Notes: a model not told the origin generated them from the sequence alone. A stretch of 64,000 nucleotides of DNA from Pseudeuparius sepicola (GCA_963920635.1 OY987299.1:69546692-69610691), one strand, 5' to 3'; counted from the stretch's first letter, positions 20,778 through 33,574 are shown. A program made the numbers and translations.

Positions 20778-22304
20778 TTACAATGAGCTAACCTGGTTAA
20801 ATTGAAAACTATCTGTAACTTTGGCACACCTCTCAGTATTAAAAAATGCTACAGTATCGTTATCGGCTTTCATCCTATTTACAGAATTTATGAAATAGTC
20901 GTTGATCTTGTTAGGATCTCTTAAACCGTCTGGAAGCTCGTGTAAAATTTTAGAAGACTTTTTATAAATATTAAGCCTGTCAAGAGTTTTCCACAAAGCC
21001 TGAGAATTATTAAAATTCAGATTTAATTGATTTTCAATATATGCTTTTTTCTCCCTACGTATTGAAGCAGTGACATAATTTCGCAGTTGTTTGTAATATT
21101 CCCATTTAACTAGAGACTGCCGTACAGAGACTTGCAAATCTCGCAATGACTTACGATAATCCGATAACGCCCTATCCCGAAGAGACATCATCAACTTAAT
21201 ATTAGGCGTAATCCAAGGATTGGGTTTCTTTGTCACTCTGACACGCCTCAAAGGAGCATGCAGATCAATCAAACTCATAACAGCCGCCTCCAAAAATTCC
21301 ACCTTCTCATCGATGTGTTCGAATGTTAACACTCTGTCCCAATCTATTCTTCTTGCACTCATGTCAAACGCATTCAAATTAATATTTTTAATGGGCCTAG
21401 AGAAAATTATTTTTTCATGTTTTTTTCTTATTGGAATATCAATCAAGGTATATACCAAGGAATGGTCACTTCGAAAATCTGGCAACTCCACACTGCTTGA
21501 CGCTAATACCAAGTCAGGCCTATTTAGCCATATATGATCTAATAACTTCCCACTAACGGCACGAGTAGGTTCTTGAATAACCTGCTTAAAATTGAAAGTC
21601 TCTGAAAACAAACCATTTAAAAAACTTGCCTCAAGAGTGTTTGGCATAAGCAAATCAATATTTAGATCACCTAAACAGAAAATTATATCAGAAGATACTA
21701 GGCAGTCAGATATTATATTTTCTAAGACTTGCAAAGATTTAAAATTATTGACTGACGGATTATACACGCACCCCACACTTACCATCTTCCCATTGATTTT
21801 AGCAGATATCCACAAACTGTCAATATCCAGTTCAGTAATTTTAACGATCAATTTTACATTTTTTATGTAACTGCAGCTACGCACGTATATAAGAACACCT
21901 CCGCCTCTCAGTGGTCTATCATGCCTAAAAAATATATACCCTGGAATACGTAAAAAATTATCGGATATATAATCATTTAGCCAAGTTTCAGACAAAGCAA
22001 AAATATCATAATTTGAATCCAATAAGAAATCCCTTAGCAAATCAAACTTATTTACCATGGATCGGATATTGAAATGAGAAATAAAAAACCCATGCCCGGC
22101 ATCGTCGCTCTCGCTCCCCGCAATATCATACATGTTTAACAAAGTCATTTTATTTGTAGTACGCACTTTTATAAAGTGATAATAATAAGATAGAAGGAAG
22201 AAATTCTGCGCTGGCCTAAGAATATTTCCAAAAATAATATTTACAATTCTGTGAACTAATAGTATGTAATTACTTATTTGCTTACAAATATGAAAACTAT
22301 ACAA
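20778..22304 (-). pseudogene. AP endonuclease part of ORF2
   Basis: The translated frame carries the hallmarks of an APE domain: HFNIRSM near the start, ALSETWL with the catalytic glutamate, GGGVLIYV, a GDLNIDLL motif, and the terminal FRSDHSLV motif. The first ~60 residues before HFNIRSM probably include untranslated sequence, so the true start may be at an internal Met. The frame ends at a TAA (20778-20780); the RT continues in the same frame after it, so a single nonsense mutation separates the two. It would nick the target DNA. Confidence 0.85.
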
Positions 22305-22599
22305 TATAAACAGATACAGTGAGAGAAAGAAAGAAAAACATAGAAAACAATAACACAGATGTCCAAAGGGGACCGTATACCTGGTCTGTGGCAGTCAATT
22401 CATCAACAGGGACAATGCCTCAATTTTTTAAAAATATAATTGAAAAAAAAAAATGTTGTTCCACAGAAAAAAGATTATACATTATGGATATACTGAAAGA
22501 TCAAATATGATACTGATATTTAAAAATTTTAATATAATTGTAAAATCAGTTCTCACATCTTTTCATTAATAAAATTATGAACCTATGAATATCTTCCTA
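22305..22599. other. Non-coding, may include the 5' UTR of the CR1/Jockey-like element
   Basis: A purine-rich GAGAGAAAGAAAG run lies at 22320-22336. I see no boundary mark and no gene. Confidence 0.4.
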
Positions 22600-23770
22600 A
22601 TTTTCTTGTGGCAGTTGACTATCTCCAAATTATGGTAACAAATCACCAGATGTGCACTTGATGTAAAATACAAAAGTACAGAGAAAAGTTATCGATCGAG
22701 TAAGGCATCGCCATCGAAATTTTCTCTCTTATTTTTCCGCCTAGCCTTCTGACATTTCCCATGGAATCCCAGTTTGGATTATACAATAAGTACACAAATT
22801 GTCAGCAGTGCCTTGATCATATAAATATTGCAAAATATTTTGCAACCTTGGCGTTTTCTGGTGGCTCTTTAAGGTAGGCGCGCATTTGTTCATATCAGAC
22901 GGACACATCAGATGGACGGAACATATAAAAATTATTATTTGCCTTATTTTAAATGTGATAAAGCACATACAACTGTATCGGACACATCGTAGAAACGGAA
23001 ATCCATCCAGGATAATTCAAACAAGATAAAATCCATGTATACGATGCGTGCGGATGACGTCATTCAGAAATTCGATCAAGTAGCGACAAAAATCGGCTTG
23101 GAGAAGTCGCAATTCTTTTCTTCTACAACATTTTTGTAATAAGTACGTGTTTAGTAGAGCTGCAAATTGCAATGCAACAACCAACAGAGATGGTAAAATA
23201 TTTGGGAAGAAAGATCAGAAAATTTTTCATGAGCCATCCGAAAGTATTGGAAAAATTTTGCTCCATCCCTTATGAAATCGTCAAATAAAGTATGAAATTC
23301 TCCATAGAGTTTTCTCTTAACATTTATATTATGGACCCAAATTCGTTTTTTCTTTTCTTCTGCCTTTATTCTTCATCTTCAAATGCACATGCAATTGCAA
23401 ATATTTCTTCTTGGGAACTTTTAATTTTTAGATCTGAAAAAACAAACGCGACAGAGAAGTTTGTACTATATCCTGTCTCGGTATTGCACTAAATGAAAAT
23501 GCGGCAAGCAAATCCGAATAATGTGCGATGATGACAAAAAAAATTACGATTCGTCCAATGCATCCGTTGCGACTGATATGTATTAAGGCGCGACAACCTT
23601 TACTCACCACCCACCCTGCTGGCGATTTTTTCCCTACACACTCATACTGACTTCAATCATTCTGAAACTTTTCAGTACTGTACCTTAAGAATTTGATTAC
23701 ATGAAAAAAATACATGTTTGGCACTATACTTCAAGGGTGCCTTCTGGCCTCCAGACCCTCACAATGATGG
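22600..23770 (-). repeat. Repeat R1, second copy, with ~720 bp extra
   Basis: The reverse complement matches 8272-8613 plus 17337-17460 in order, with the same ends of similarity. Between about 22880 and 23605 this copy has ~720 bp that the first lacks, so either this copy gained an insertion or the other lost sequence. No protein family is recognised in it. Confidence 0.7.
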
Positions 23771-26101
23771 TACCAACCAAACCTATACTGGCTAAAATTG
23801 CACTTGCACTGAGTTACATCCCTCTATAGCCAATTCCCGATCTGAAAGAGAAATAACAAATAAACATAGGAACTCGCAGAAACAGGAGACTGCTTGTGCA
23901 TGAGTACTTATAGGATAAAACTATGATTTAAAAAATTTAAAGTTATAATTAATTAATATCAGTACCAACATATTAACTTTAATATGTACTAATAATAATA
24001 CTAGGTAATAACAATACTAATCCATAAAATAAATGTTGTTGTAAGTTCATGAAAATTTGTATATGGATGAAGAATTGCAAGGAATTTTTGTGTTATAAGT
24101 TTTTCGATATTTTGACAAATAAGTGACGTTTAATTTTTATTTGTAAAATGTAAAATTTGACATTTACCGCAAGTCACGTGACCACTTTATCGTACATCAT
24201 TTTTTATACTTGTCCAAGATGGTCCATATAACATATAATCCCCTCTTAACTTCTTTATTTTTTTAGTTAGAAAAAGCAATGTAGAAAAACACTTTTAGGA
24301 TTTTTGGGGGGCTATTCGATGGTCTTATTGAAATTGATACAGTGTTCCGTAAAAGCTGTACAAACCAAACTTGTGTTTTTCAACATCCTGTACATTATTG
24401 AATTTACAGAACCTACGATTCATCCCGATACCAACAATGTATATATAATTTCTTTACGGCATCACCGAGCGTCCACAATGAAAAATCTTAGGTTCACTCG
24501 GCGTCCGACGTCACCCAGCGTCTGATATATGGACGCCGGGTGACCAACACCTGAAAATCGACTAATCCACTTCTCTTCAAGGTTTTATATCGCTTGCACA
24601 TAAATTTGGGAGGACGCTGATTGACGCCGAAATTGAAAAAAATTATAAACCACAGTTCAGGACTTGACCGCTATGCGGCGCTTTAAAATTCTCCTATATA
24701 CACGGTGAATATAAAAATCACGGCTTAGGTCCTCCTGGCGCTGTATAAAATAATCGTAGTAGCGGCCTAACGAGCGTATTATATTACGTAGAATAACAGC
24801 AGGTGTTCATTCGGCACCGTATTTCTTTTTTCACATTCCATTTCTCAATTTCCAATGTGACTGCGATGTGGCCACGTGATTTGTAGTTTGATAGCAAATT
24901 CATGCAACTTCGGACAATTGTGTTGCTGAATGTTGAGTGGAATTCGGTAAAATATAATTGCCACTTATTCAAAGAGAAGTTAGTATAGATAATAAGATAG
25001 AACACAGGGTACAATATCAGACAGGTGGGAAGGCTGTTGTTTCTGTTGTCATGACATTTTAACCCGAAATTTATTAATCTGTCATTTCACTTTGACCTAA
25101 CATGATCTTTGAGAAAGGAGGAAGATTTATTCTCCAAAACCTCAGAAAAAAAAATTTGTTGAAGTTATTTTTTTGAGTTACACGTTCAAAGTTTCGTTCA
25201 GTTACTGTTAAAAATTTATTAATTTTCCAGGCAACTTGAAAAAGTTGTCTTTTAACCAGTCTGGTGGCAAAAAACAAATTAAAAATTCAATGGATGTTTC
25301 ATTTGTGTTACATAGTGTAATGTTTTCAAGGAATAATGGAATATATTTTTTTTATTAATTTTTCCTTATTTTTTTTAGATATAATTAACCAACCCACATT
25401 ATTGGCGATATTATAAAAACATTCATTTCTAAGTATATTTTATCCACACTGTTAAATTGTCAAAATTTGTTTGTCTCCTTTACTTCATGAATGCTTATTG
25501 GCGTGCTGTATAAAAAATGTATTACATTTAAATGAGGCAACATTGATCTACAGGATGTGCCAAAAATAATGTATAATGAAAGCTATTTTTTTTGTTTAAT
25601 AAACCTGTTGCCTAACGATAGCTTTTGTTGTGATTTACTTTGTAAACTGTAAGCTCAAAGGGGAGTACTTATATGAGAAATGAACCAGACAAAGCGATGA
25701 GGAATAAACAATAAAATTGCAGAAATAGTAACATTAAAAAGGTACCACTTACGTAATATTGCTGGTTGGTGTTCTTGCCTGGAATGGAAGCATTTCTTGA
25801 GATATACCTCACCCTGCTCGATCTGGACGACTTCCTCTCCTGTACAACAGTACCGTTGCAGCATGGCGCGTTATGATGACCACAAATAGTCTTACAACGT
25901 ACTTTTTTGTTTTTAAATTGGAATGATGAAACAGCGTTTATCAAAAATACATACGCATACGTTTCCTTCTTCCAATCGTGGAAACCAGGCTAGTGTCATT
26001 ATTTTCAGAATTTTAGAAAAATTATATTTTTATTAAACGAACGAAAAACTTAACAAATATGATAGGCCAGGGTAGATAATTTTTGAGAACAAAAAAATCT
26101 A
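23771..26101. other. Non-coding stretch with a recurring GGACGC...GTGA motif
   Basis: No gene is recognised. Between 24462 and 24543 there are four copies of a 13-bp motif of the form GGACGCYSVGTGA in both orientations (24462-24474, 24494-24506, 24511-24523, 24531-24543). TACAGGATGTGCC at 25552 resembles a mariner-type end. Confidence 0.5.
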
Positions 26102-27365
26102 GAACAGAATGACACCCATTGGAGAAGAAAGAAAATATAGCAAAAATAACAGAAAAAAATTAAGGGCGATTTGAGGTGCGGGGGTTGTAGGTTTATCACG
26201 TTTTCCGGCAAAACTGCAACTCCTATCGAAAAAAGTTAAATGGCAAAGTTGTAGGCAATAAAAAGATCTACAACTTTTGTATTTACACTTTTTTCACGTA
26301 ACCTCAAAATATCCGCGAAAAATTTTTTCCAAAAAATGTTGTGGAAACTTACCTTCTTATGTCCCGAATACGCTGTAATTTTTTCTAATCAAAATATTTA
26401 TTTTTACCCCTTTTTTTTTATTTTAAACCGAAAAAGTAACCTCATTTTCAATCGAAAATGCCCACGTAAAAAACCTGCTTTTTAAAAAAAGTCGGTACGC
26501 TTTTTGTTCGCTGAAACCTCTACTTTCTGATGGTGTAGAAAAATATACATCACTATGGAACATTTTCTCGGAAAATGTAAAAAACGAAAAAAATCGATTT
26601 CGAAAATTTTTTTTAATCATTGTTTAAAATTTTGCGCTATTTATTGAAATTTACACTTTAATTAGGTACTTGAAAAATTTAAGATTCCATGTTATATTGA
26701 TAAACCAAGAAATTGCAAATCGATATACAATGTGTCCCGGATAAGAATGGGGATCTTGCAAACGGAGAGATAGAACAACGGTTAAATGGGGAAAAAGTTG
26801 CGCAATTTTGAGGTCAATAAAATGACAAAACAGATTTCTAATATCTCTTTTCGTTTTTGAGTTATTTTGAAAAAAGTGAAATTTTGCATTTTCCATTTTA
26901 TTTTTTTCTGAAGTTTGGATAGGAAAAAAGAAAAACACTTTATTATGTCACTTTTTAACGGGCTTTAAGATGGCGTTTTTAGATTTGTTCTACAACATTT
27001 CGTTTTTTGAGAAACCATCTTCAACTTAATTTTTTTAAAGACGGACCTGGATTTTTTCGTGGAAATTTTTTTTTGTGAGAGATAAAAATTAAAAACCAAA
27101 AAATCGGTTATTACAATTTTTCGCGGATATTTTGAGGTTACGTGAAAAAAGTCAAATACAAAAGTTGTAGATCTTTTTATTGCCTACAACTTTGCCCATT
27201 AACTTTTTTCGATAGGCGTTGCAGTTTTGCCGGAAATCGTGAAAAACCGTTTTTACCCTTAAAAAATCACCCCCTGCAACCCCCGTACCTCAAATCGCCC
27301 TTAAATTATTTTTTCTGTTATTTTTGCTATATTTTCTTCCTTTTCCAATGGTTTTGATACTGTTC
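26102..27365. mobile_element. Palindromic (foldback) element FB3
   Basis: The arms at about 26102-26330 and 27110-27365 are inverted copies (for example AAGGGCGATTTGAGGT against CCTCAAATCGCCCTT, and the repeated CTACAACTTTTGTAT stretch). The centre (26330-27110) is AT-rich non-coding. ACAATGTGTCCCGG at 26727 may be an end of another inserted repeat. Confidence 0.75.
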
Positions 27366-27627
27366 ATTTTTTTCACTCTGTCATTTATAGAACAATAACA
27401 TGTTTTAGATCATACCCATATTATAACTAAATTAATTATCGATTTAGTTGGACACCAGTGTATTTCGTTCAACATTTTTTGTTTCGACTACGCTTTTTGC
27501 TCAGAGAAAAAAGTTATCACAATAAACATTCCAAAGCTGTCAATTTTAAGACCGTAGTATTATGACTTATTTAGTTAGCATCAGAACATTGATTCTATTG
27601 ATTTTTAATTCAAAATTTGTATTGAAA

Positions 27628-27953
27628 ATGGTAGATAATTTATCATTTGAAGAACTTACTGATATCCACGTTGCTTATGGTACAGCAAATTGTAACGTAT
27701 GCTTAATTATGAAAAGCTGCACCATCATTTATTTTTATTTATCAATGAAATAAAAACCTCATGAACATTTTTTGTGAAATGAAATTAATTATTTGTCACT
27801 GAAATGAACATAACCCACCAAAACAATTTTTCCTTTGTTCCGTCCAAACGGCTCATTTGCGTGTTAATTAAACAAAAAAGGTTTGTTTTCATGTCCCCTT
27901 TCCATCCCTTAAAGTTTGTCGATATGTTTTTGGGACACCCTGTACAAATTTAT
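27628..27953 (+). pseudogene. Transposase start fragment in a MITE-like derivative
   Basis: From the ATG at 27628 the 23 codons MVDNLSFEELTDIHVAYGTA... resemble the DUF4817-type N-terminus of the transposase at 4860-3775. Similarity stops at about 27696, and a terminal-type sequence ending GGGACACCCTGTA follows at about 27940-27953. It looks like a deletion derivative of a third related transposon family that kept the start codon region and the right end. Confidence 0.6.
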
Positions 27954-28258
27954 GTTTGCAGTGAAGAACCATGATAAATGTTTCAAGCATAAATAACAAA
28001 CAATAACTTGTTGACTGCTAGTTTTACAGGGTGTTCCGTAAATGTGTTTAAAAAATGGAACTGCGTAGTGCTTGGAGTATTTTAGGAAGGTTGTTTAATA
28101 AAAAAAAGTCCAATTTGCCCTAACCTTAACCCCCACTTTTTTATCTGTAGTAAAGTTTTAGCGTTCCACTTGGATTTTGCACGAAATATAAAATCTCTCA
28201 TAGTTTACTGCAACATTAATGCAGAGAAAAAATTAAAACCTGAGATTTTAAGTAAAAA
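27954..28258. other. Non-coding spacer
   Basis: It contains one TACAGGGTGTTCCG element-end-like string at 28025 but no paired end that I can identify. Confidence 0.45.
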
Positions 28259-29387
28259 CAGTGGCGTAGCCAGCATTTAAGGGCGGGGGGGGGGGGGGGA
28301 GGTGGGCGAAATTTTCCGAAAGCTTTTTTGTCTACTGTGCTTAGTCTGATTGAAATAGGTAAACAAAAATTATAAGAATCCACAGAAAATACAATGCTAT
28401 TCATAAACTTTGCACCAAATCGCATGGGCTGTGTCGTCACGACTCTCTTTAGGCGCAATATACTCCAATATATCCCGAAATCATGTTTTATTATATTTAT
28501 TTATTATATATTATTAATTAAAAAAATAATGCCTATACAAAAAATATGCTGTTCTTTGGTTTACAATAAAAGTAACACATCTGTCATACAGTGTGTCTAC
28601 GGATCGAGTTCACATAAGGTGTAAATAACAAAAAAAGAGAGTTGAAATTTGAGCTTCTGTGGATCACCCCTGCCCTGCTTGGGTTAAAACTAATTTGTGA
28701 CATAATTTTACTTTTCCAAAAATCCCGTATGCCTTGGAAATTATTAAAAAACTAATCAGATCAGTAAAATGCCCTCTTTGTAGGTTTTACGACAAAATGT
28801 TATTAAGGAAACTTGTTCAGAATAAAAAACTGAGTAGGTAGGTTTTCGAAATTTCGAAAGTCTAGGCTACTTCGATTTTTTGGCATTTTTTGGCAACAAC
28901 ATCAAAATGTTACTAAGAAACTGCATAGGTGTGAAAAAAAAAATTCAAAAGCCTAGGTCGACTTTGATTTTTTCTGCTAAAAAATTAAAACGCACAAAAA
29001 TGAAAGTAGGTCTAGGTTTTTAAATTTTTTCACACCTCTCCAGTTTTTCATTGTGAACAAGTTTTCTTTATAACATTTTGAAGTGAAAGCTACACAAAGT
29101 GCACTTTTCTAAAAAAGTGGGAAAATGACAAAAAATCAAAAAAGGCCTAGACTTTCGAAATTTCGCAAACGTACTCAGTTTTTCATTCTGAACAAGTTTC
29201 CTTAATAACATTTTTTCGTAAAACCTACAAAAAGGACATTTTGCTGATGTGGAAAATTAGTTTTTTCATCCAAGGCATGCGTGATTTTTCGAAAGTAAAA
29301 TTATGTCACAAATTAGTTTCAAACCAATCAGGGCTGATCCCAGAAGCTCAAATTTCAACTAGATTTTTTTTTGTTATTTACACCTTA

Positions 29388-30772
29388 TACAGTGTGTCCC
29401 AATTTGATACTGGACACCTCAGAAATATATGAAGGGCAAAGAAAACAAATGGTCTCTATTTTTTACTGGTAGTACCAAGGAAGAGTATCACATAGGTGGT
29501 GGTATTTGGATGGGGTTATTATTTCATTGCCTGCTATGATTTTTTAAAATAGCAAATTTTCAAGAAACCCCATTAGAGTTTTTCTACGACAAAATGTTAT
29601 TAAGAAAACTTGTTCAGAATAAAAAACTAAGTAGACTCGCAAAATTTTAAAAGGCTAGGCCTACTTGGATTTTTAGATTTATCTCCCACTTTTTTCTTAG
29701 AAAAGTGTCCTTTCTGGAGCTTTCACTACAAAATTTTATTTTTTCACGATGATCAACTTTCCTTAATAATATTTTGACGTGAAAGCTCCAGAAAGGACAC
29801 ATTTCAAGGAAAAAGGTGGGAGAAAAGGGCTAGGGTTCCCAAATCCCGGGACCAAAAATGTATTCGGGACTTTGGTCCCAAATTTTAAGTCCCGGTACTA
29901 GTCCCGAAAGTCCCAAAAATAGTCCCGAAATCAAAATTTTGTTTCTCTACAACAAATTTTGTAAGAAACAATTTGTAAAAATGAAATATTTTTATTTAGA
30001 TGTGGGTAGTACCTACCTACAAAATACCAAACATGAAATAGCAAATTAAAACTGAGATTACTTAAAAAACACAACACACTACTAAAGTAGTTCCAACTCC
30101 AACTAATTTAATTGTATGACTAAGTATACAAGTAAGTATTCTTATTTCAGTAAAATTAAAAATTTTAATAATTCCACAATTTTATGTATTAATTAAAGAA
30201 CTATATATGATTAACCACACCACACAACCACACGGTATTGTATTACAAGGGGTAAGGCTTCACGGCCTAGAATCGTAATAATATTAAAAAAGATGAATAC
30301 CAGTGAATCCCCTACGACCCCTGCCCTAGTTTTTTTAGGTTTTCTTGGGAATTGGTGGAGTGTTTATGATGTAATAAAAAAATTCGGGACTTTTAAGGTT
30401 TCGGGACCATGAGGAAAATCCTGGGACCACACTTTTCGGGTAAAATCCCGGGACAATCCCGATACTAAATACCGGGACTGGAAACCCTAAAAAGGCGAAA
30501 AAGCTAAAAATCAAAGTAGGCCTAGACTTTTGAAATTTTGCAATTCTACTCAGTTTTTCATTCTGAATAAGTTTTCTTTTGTCGTAAAAAATCCCTAATA
30601 GGGTTTCTTGAAAATTAGCTATTTTGAAAAATCATAGCAGGCCATGAAATACTTACCCCATCCAAATACCACCACCTCCCCTTGGGACCACCAATAAAAA
30701 ATAGAGGTCATTTGTTATCTTTGTCCTTCATATAGTTCTGAGGTGTCCAGTATCAAATTGGGACACACTGTA
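29388..30772. mobile_element. Palindromic element Y1, split by Z
   Basis: The ends are TACAGTGTGTCCCAATT and AATTGGGACACACTGTA; it is inserted at a TA in X1. The uninterrupted copy Y2 at 31676-32376 shows its normal 0.7 kb form. Confidence 0.8.
29832..30489. mobile_element. hAT-like small element Z
   Basis: The ends are TAGGGTTCCC and GGAAACCCTA; flanks AAAAGGGC and AAAAGGCG agree at 6 of 8. Comparison with Y2 shows the uninterrupted GGGAGAAAAAGGCG. GTCCCGAA-like motifs recur near both ends, as subterminal binding sites do in hAT elements. Confidence 0.65.
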
Positions 30773-31109
30773 TGTGAACTCAATCTGTGGAAACATTGTA
30801 TATAAAAAAACTAAAAAATAAATAATTTTTTTAATAGGTAGGTAAGTATAACACGTACTGAAAAAACGTGGGGCGCATGCAATAGATAATAATAATAATT
30901 TGATGCATGCACTAATTGAGTCACTAAAAGCTTATTGTAGGTACTGCAAATACCTAATGTTTTCCAATGTCAGCTGCTTCTCTACACTCTTTACTATTAT
31001 CTATAGCACGCGCCCCACGTTTGTCGAATCTACGGAAGCGTGGAAGGGCCACGTTGTATTTTTTTTAGGTTTTTTTTTCAAAATTTTTAAATGTTTAGAT
31101 CTTTCTTAA

Positions 31110-31440
31110 AATTTTGAATTTTCTCAAAATTTGGACTTTTTCTCCGAATTTTAAAATTCAGACTTTTTCTCAACATTTTGACTTTATTCTCAAAATGTTG
31201 AGATTGTTTGAGAAAAAGTCTGAATTTTAAAATTCAGAGAAAAAGTCTGACTTAAAATTCAGAGAAAAAGGTCAAAATTTTGAGAATAATCTTAAATATT
31301 GAGACTAAAGTAAAAATTTTGAGAAAAAAATAAGAATTTAAAAATTCCTAGAAAAAATTCTGAATTTTAAAATTCAGAGCAAAAGTCTGAATTTTTAAAT
31401 TCGGAGAAAAAAGTCAAAACTTTGAGAAAAATCAATCAAA
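31110..31440. repeat. Degenerate array of a palindromic AAAATTCAGA unit
   Basis: The string CTGAATTTTAAAATTCAG or part of it recurs at about 31146, 31219, 31245, 31359 and 31388, linked by GAGAAAAAGTC-like spacers. It lies inside the hAT-like element. Confidence 0.65.
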
Positions 31441-31675
31441 ATTAAAAAAAATTGCTACGTGGCTCTTCTACCTTTCAGTACGAATCTTTATGGAGCTAGG
31501 ATTATTTCATATTTTAAAAGCCTGGTATAAAAAACGTTCTCCTGGGGACTGCCGGGAGCGGGCCAAATCGGCGCAGACGGCAGGCCGAGGGGCGCTCAGG
31601 CTAAGAGGGCGGGAGGGGGGGAATCGCCCCCCGCCCCCACCTAGCTACGCCACTGAGTAAATATGTAGAATATAA

Positions 31676-32376
31676 TACAGTGTGTCCCAATTTGATACTG
31701 GACACCTCAGAACTATATGAAGGACAAGGAAAACAATTGGTCTCTATTTTTTTATTGGTAGTCCCAAGAGAGAGTATATCATAGGCAGTGGTATTTGGAT
31801 GTGGTAATTATTGCATGGCCTGCTGTGATTTTTTAAAATATCTAATTTTCAAGAAACCCTATTAGGGATTTTTTTATGACAAAATGTTATTATGAAAACT
31901 TGTTCAGAATGAAAAACTGAGTAGAACTCTAAATTTCAAAAGTCTAGGCCTACTTTGATTTTTAGCTTTTTCGCCTTTTTCTCCCACTTTTTTCTTAGAA
32001 ATGTGTCCTTTCTGGAGCTTTCACATCAAAATATTATTAAGGAAACTTCGCGAAAAAATAAAATTTTGAAGTGAAAGCTCTAGAAAGGACACTTTTCTAA
32101 GAAAAAAGTGGGAGATAAATCTAAAAATCAAAGTAGGCCTAGTCTTTGGAAATTTTGTGAATCCACTAAGTTTTTCATTTTGAACAAGTTTTCTTAATAA
32201 CATTATGTCGTAAAAAAACCCTAATCTGGTTTCTTAAAAATTTGCTATTTTAAAAAATCATAGCAGGCCATGAAATAATTACCCCATCCAAATACCACCG
32301 CCTATGAGATACTCTCCCTTGGTACTACCCCTCATATATTTCTGAGATGTCCAATATCAAACTGGGACACACTGTA
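31676..32376. mobile_element. Palindromic element Y2 (uninterrupted)
   Basis: A 701-bp element with ends TACAGTGTGTCCCAATT and AACTGGGACACACTGTA that are inverted copies through most of its length, with a centre near 32040. It has no coding sequence. Confidence 0.85.
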
Positions 32377-33151
32377 TATGGCAATTTTTTTTATTGAAAG
32401 TCCTAAAATGCACCAAACAATACGTGGTTCAATTTTTAGACCTAGTCCAGTAGCACCCTGTAGAGCGACGCAAATATTTGACTTGATCAGACTTTTGCGG
32501 TATCCCAACTCAAAAACCATCGTGCAGCGATTTTTCTGGATATTAAAAAAGTAGTTTTTGAATATGGAACTCTCTGTCTATTAATGAATCCATTTAATCA
32601 CATTCTCTGTCTGTTATCTGTTAAAGTAAGGAATGCGAAACATATCCAATTTTTTCTATATGCATAGATTTTTTTGCCACTTTGCCACGAAACCATGTCA
32701 GATTGTAGCATCCCTCGGTCGTACTGGTATTAAATAGCTTTAATTGTTTATTATTTTGTTGACTAGCAAGAATAAATAACGGGTTTTGATCTTTCTGATA
32801 AGTTCTTTTGCAATTTAATTTTAAAATTCAGGTTTTCGTTTTCGCTTTGCTGGGATACCTACCAGATTTTTTTTAAGTAGTTTACTCACCCAACCGTCTG
32901 CCCAGGCTAGCTTATTAGTCAACGTGAAACAAATCAAAAAGATAGCTATGATTTGGGAAGCAACAAATGGAAGTCCAGGCAGGAGCCAACAGCACATTTG
33001 CAGCTTCAGTTGTTAGCACATCTCCTGGATTTGTGGCTTGTACTCAGGCGCGGTCTTGGGGGGGCATGGGGGTCATGGCCCCCCTAATAAAATAAAAAAA
33101 TAATAATAAATAAAAAATAAATACAAAATATTATTCTAATATTATGTAACC
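32377..33151. other. Non-coding stretch holding a copy of repeat S
   Basis: 32931-33045 matches part of the ~320-bp unit at 49275-49592 (AGTCCAGGCAGGAGCCAACA and neighbours). Otherwise I see no gene. Confidence 0.65.
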
Positions 33152-33560
33152 TACAGTGTCCACGAATCGAGTTCACATAAGGTGAAAATAACAAAAAAAA
33201 ATCGAGTTGAAACTTGAGCTTCTGGGATCAGCGCTGCTTGGTTTGAAACTAATTTGTGACATATACTTTCGAAAAATCACCTTGGAAATTATGAAGAAAC
33301 TAATTTTCCACATCAGTAAAGTGCCCTTTTTGTAGGTTTTACGGCAAAATGTTATAAAGAAAACGTGTTCAGAATGCAAAACTGAGTAAATCTAGACCTG
33401 CTTTGATTTTTTGGGATTTTTCCCACTTTTTTAGAAAAGTGTATTTTGTGTAGTTTCACAACAAAATGTTATTAAGAAAACTCACAATGAAAAACTCGAT
33501 AGGTGTGAAAAATTCCAACAGCCTAGGTCTACTTTGATTTTTGTGCGTTTTAATTTTTTA
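33152..33560. mobile_element. Half copy X2 of palindromic element X
   Basis: It starts TACAGTGTCCACG and follows X1 to its centre (GTGCGTTTTAATTTTTTAG), then stops; the second arm is absent. Confidence 0.7.
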
Positions 33561-33574
33561 GGAGAAAAACTCTT

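Larger units (their letters stand above)
19024..22304 (-). mobile_element. Nearly intact APE-type non-LTR retrotransposon (CR1/Jockey-like)
   Basis: On the minus strand an AP-endonuclease domain is followed by reverse transcriptase and a 3' UTR ending in a TTA repeat. The 3' UTR carries a CA/TA-rich microsatellite (about 19138-19240). Total ORF2 length would be about 1000 aa, normal for the group, interrupted by one in-frame stop and one frameshift. The 5' boundary beyond 22304 is not clear, and no ORF1 is seen. Confidence 0.85.
28587..30800. mobile_element. Palindromic element X1, split by Y1
   Basis: It starts TACAGTGTGTCTACG; its reverse-complement arm reads to ACACCTTA at about 29387, is interrupted by Y1, and resumes TGTGAACTC at 30773. 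A half copy (X2) lies at 33152-33560. There is no coding capacity. Confidence 0.75.
28259..31655. mobile_element. hAT-like non-autonomous element with nested insertions
   Basis: The ends are CAGTGGCGTAGC (28259) and GCTACGCCACTG (ending 31655). The flanking 8-mers AGTAAAAA (28251-28258) and AGTAAATA (31656-31663) agree at 7 of 8, the duplication length of hAT elements. A G-run (about 28284-28300) lies near the left end and G/C-rich sequence near the right. No transposase is present; elements X1, Y1 and Z are nested inside. Confidence 0.65.

Noticed and set aside
25552..27953. One 2.4-kb element from TACAGGATGTGCC (25552) to GGGACACCCTGTA (27953)
   Set aside because: The ends are only partly similar and a separate palindromic element lies between them; I could not show that they belong together.
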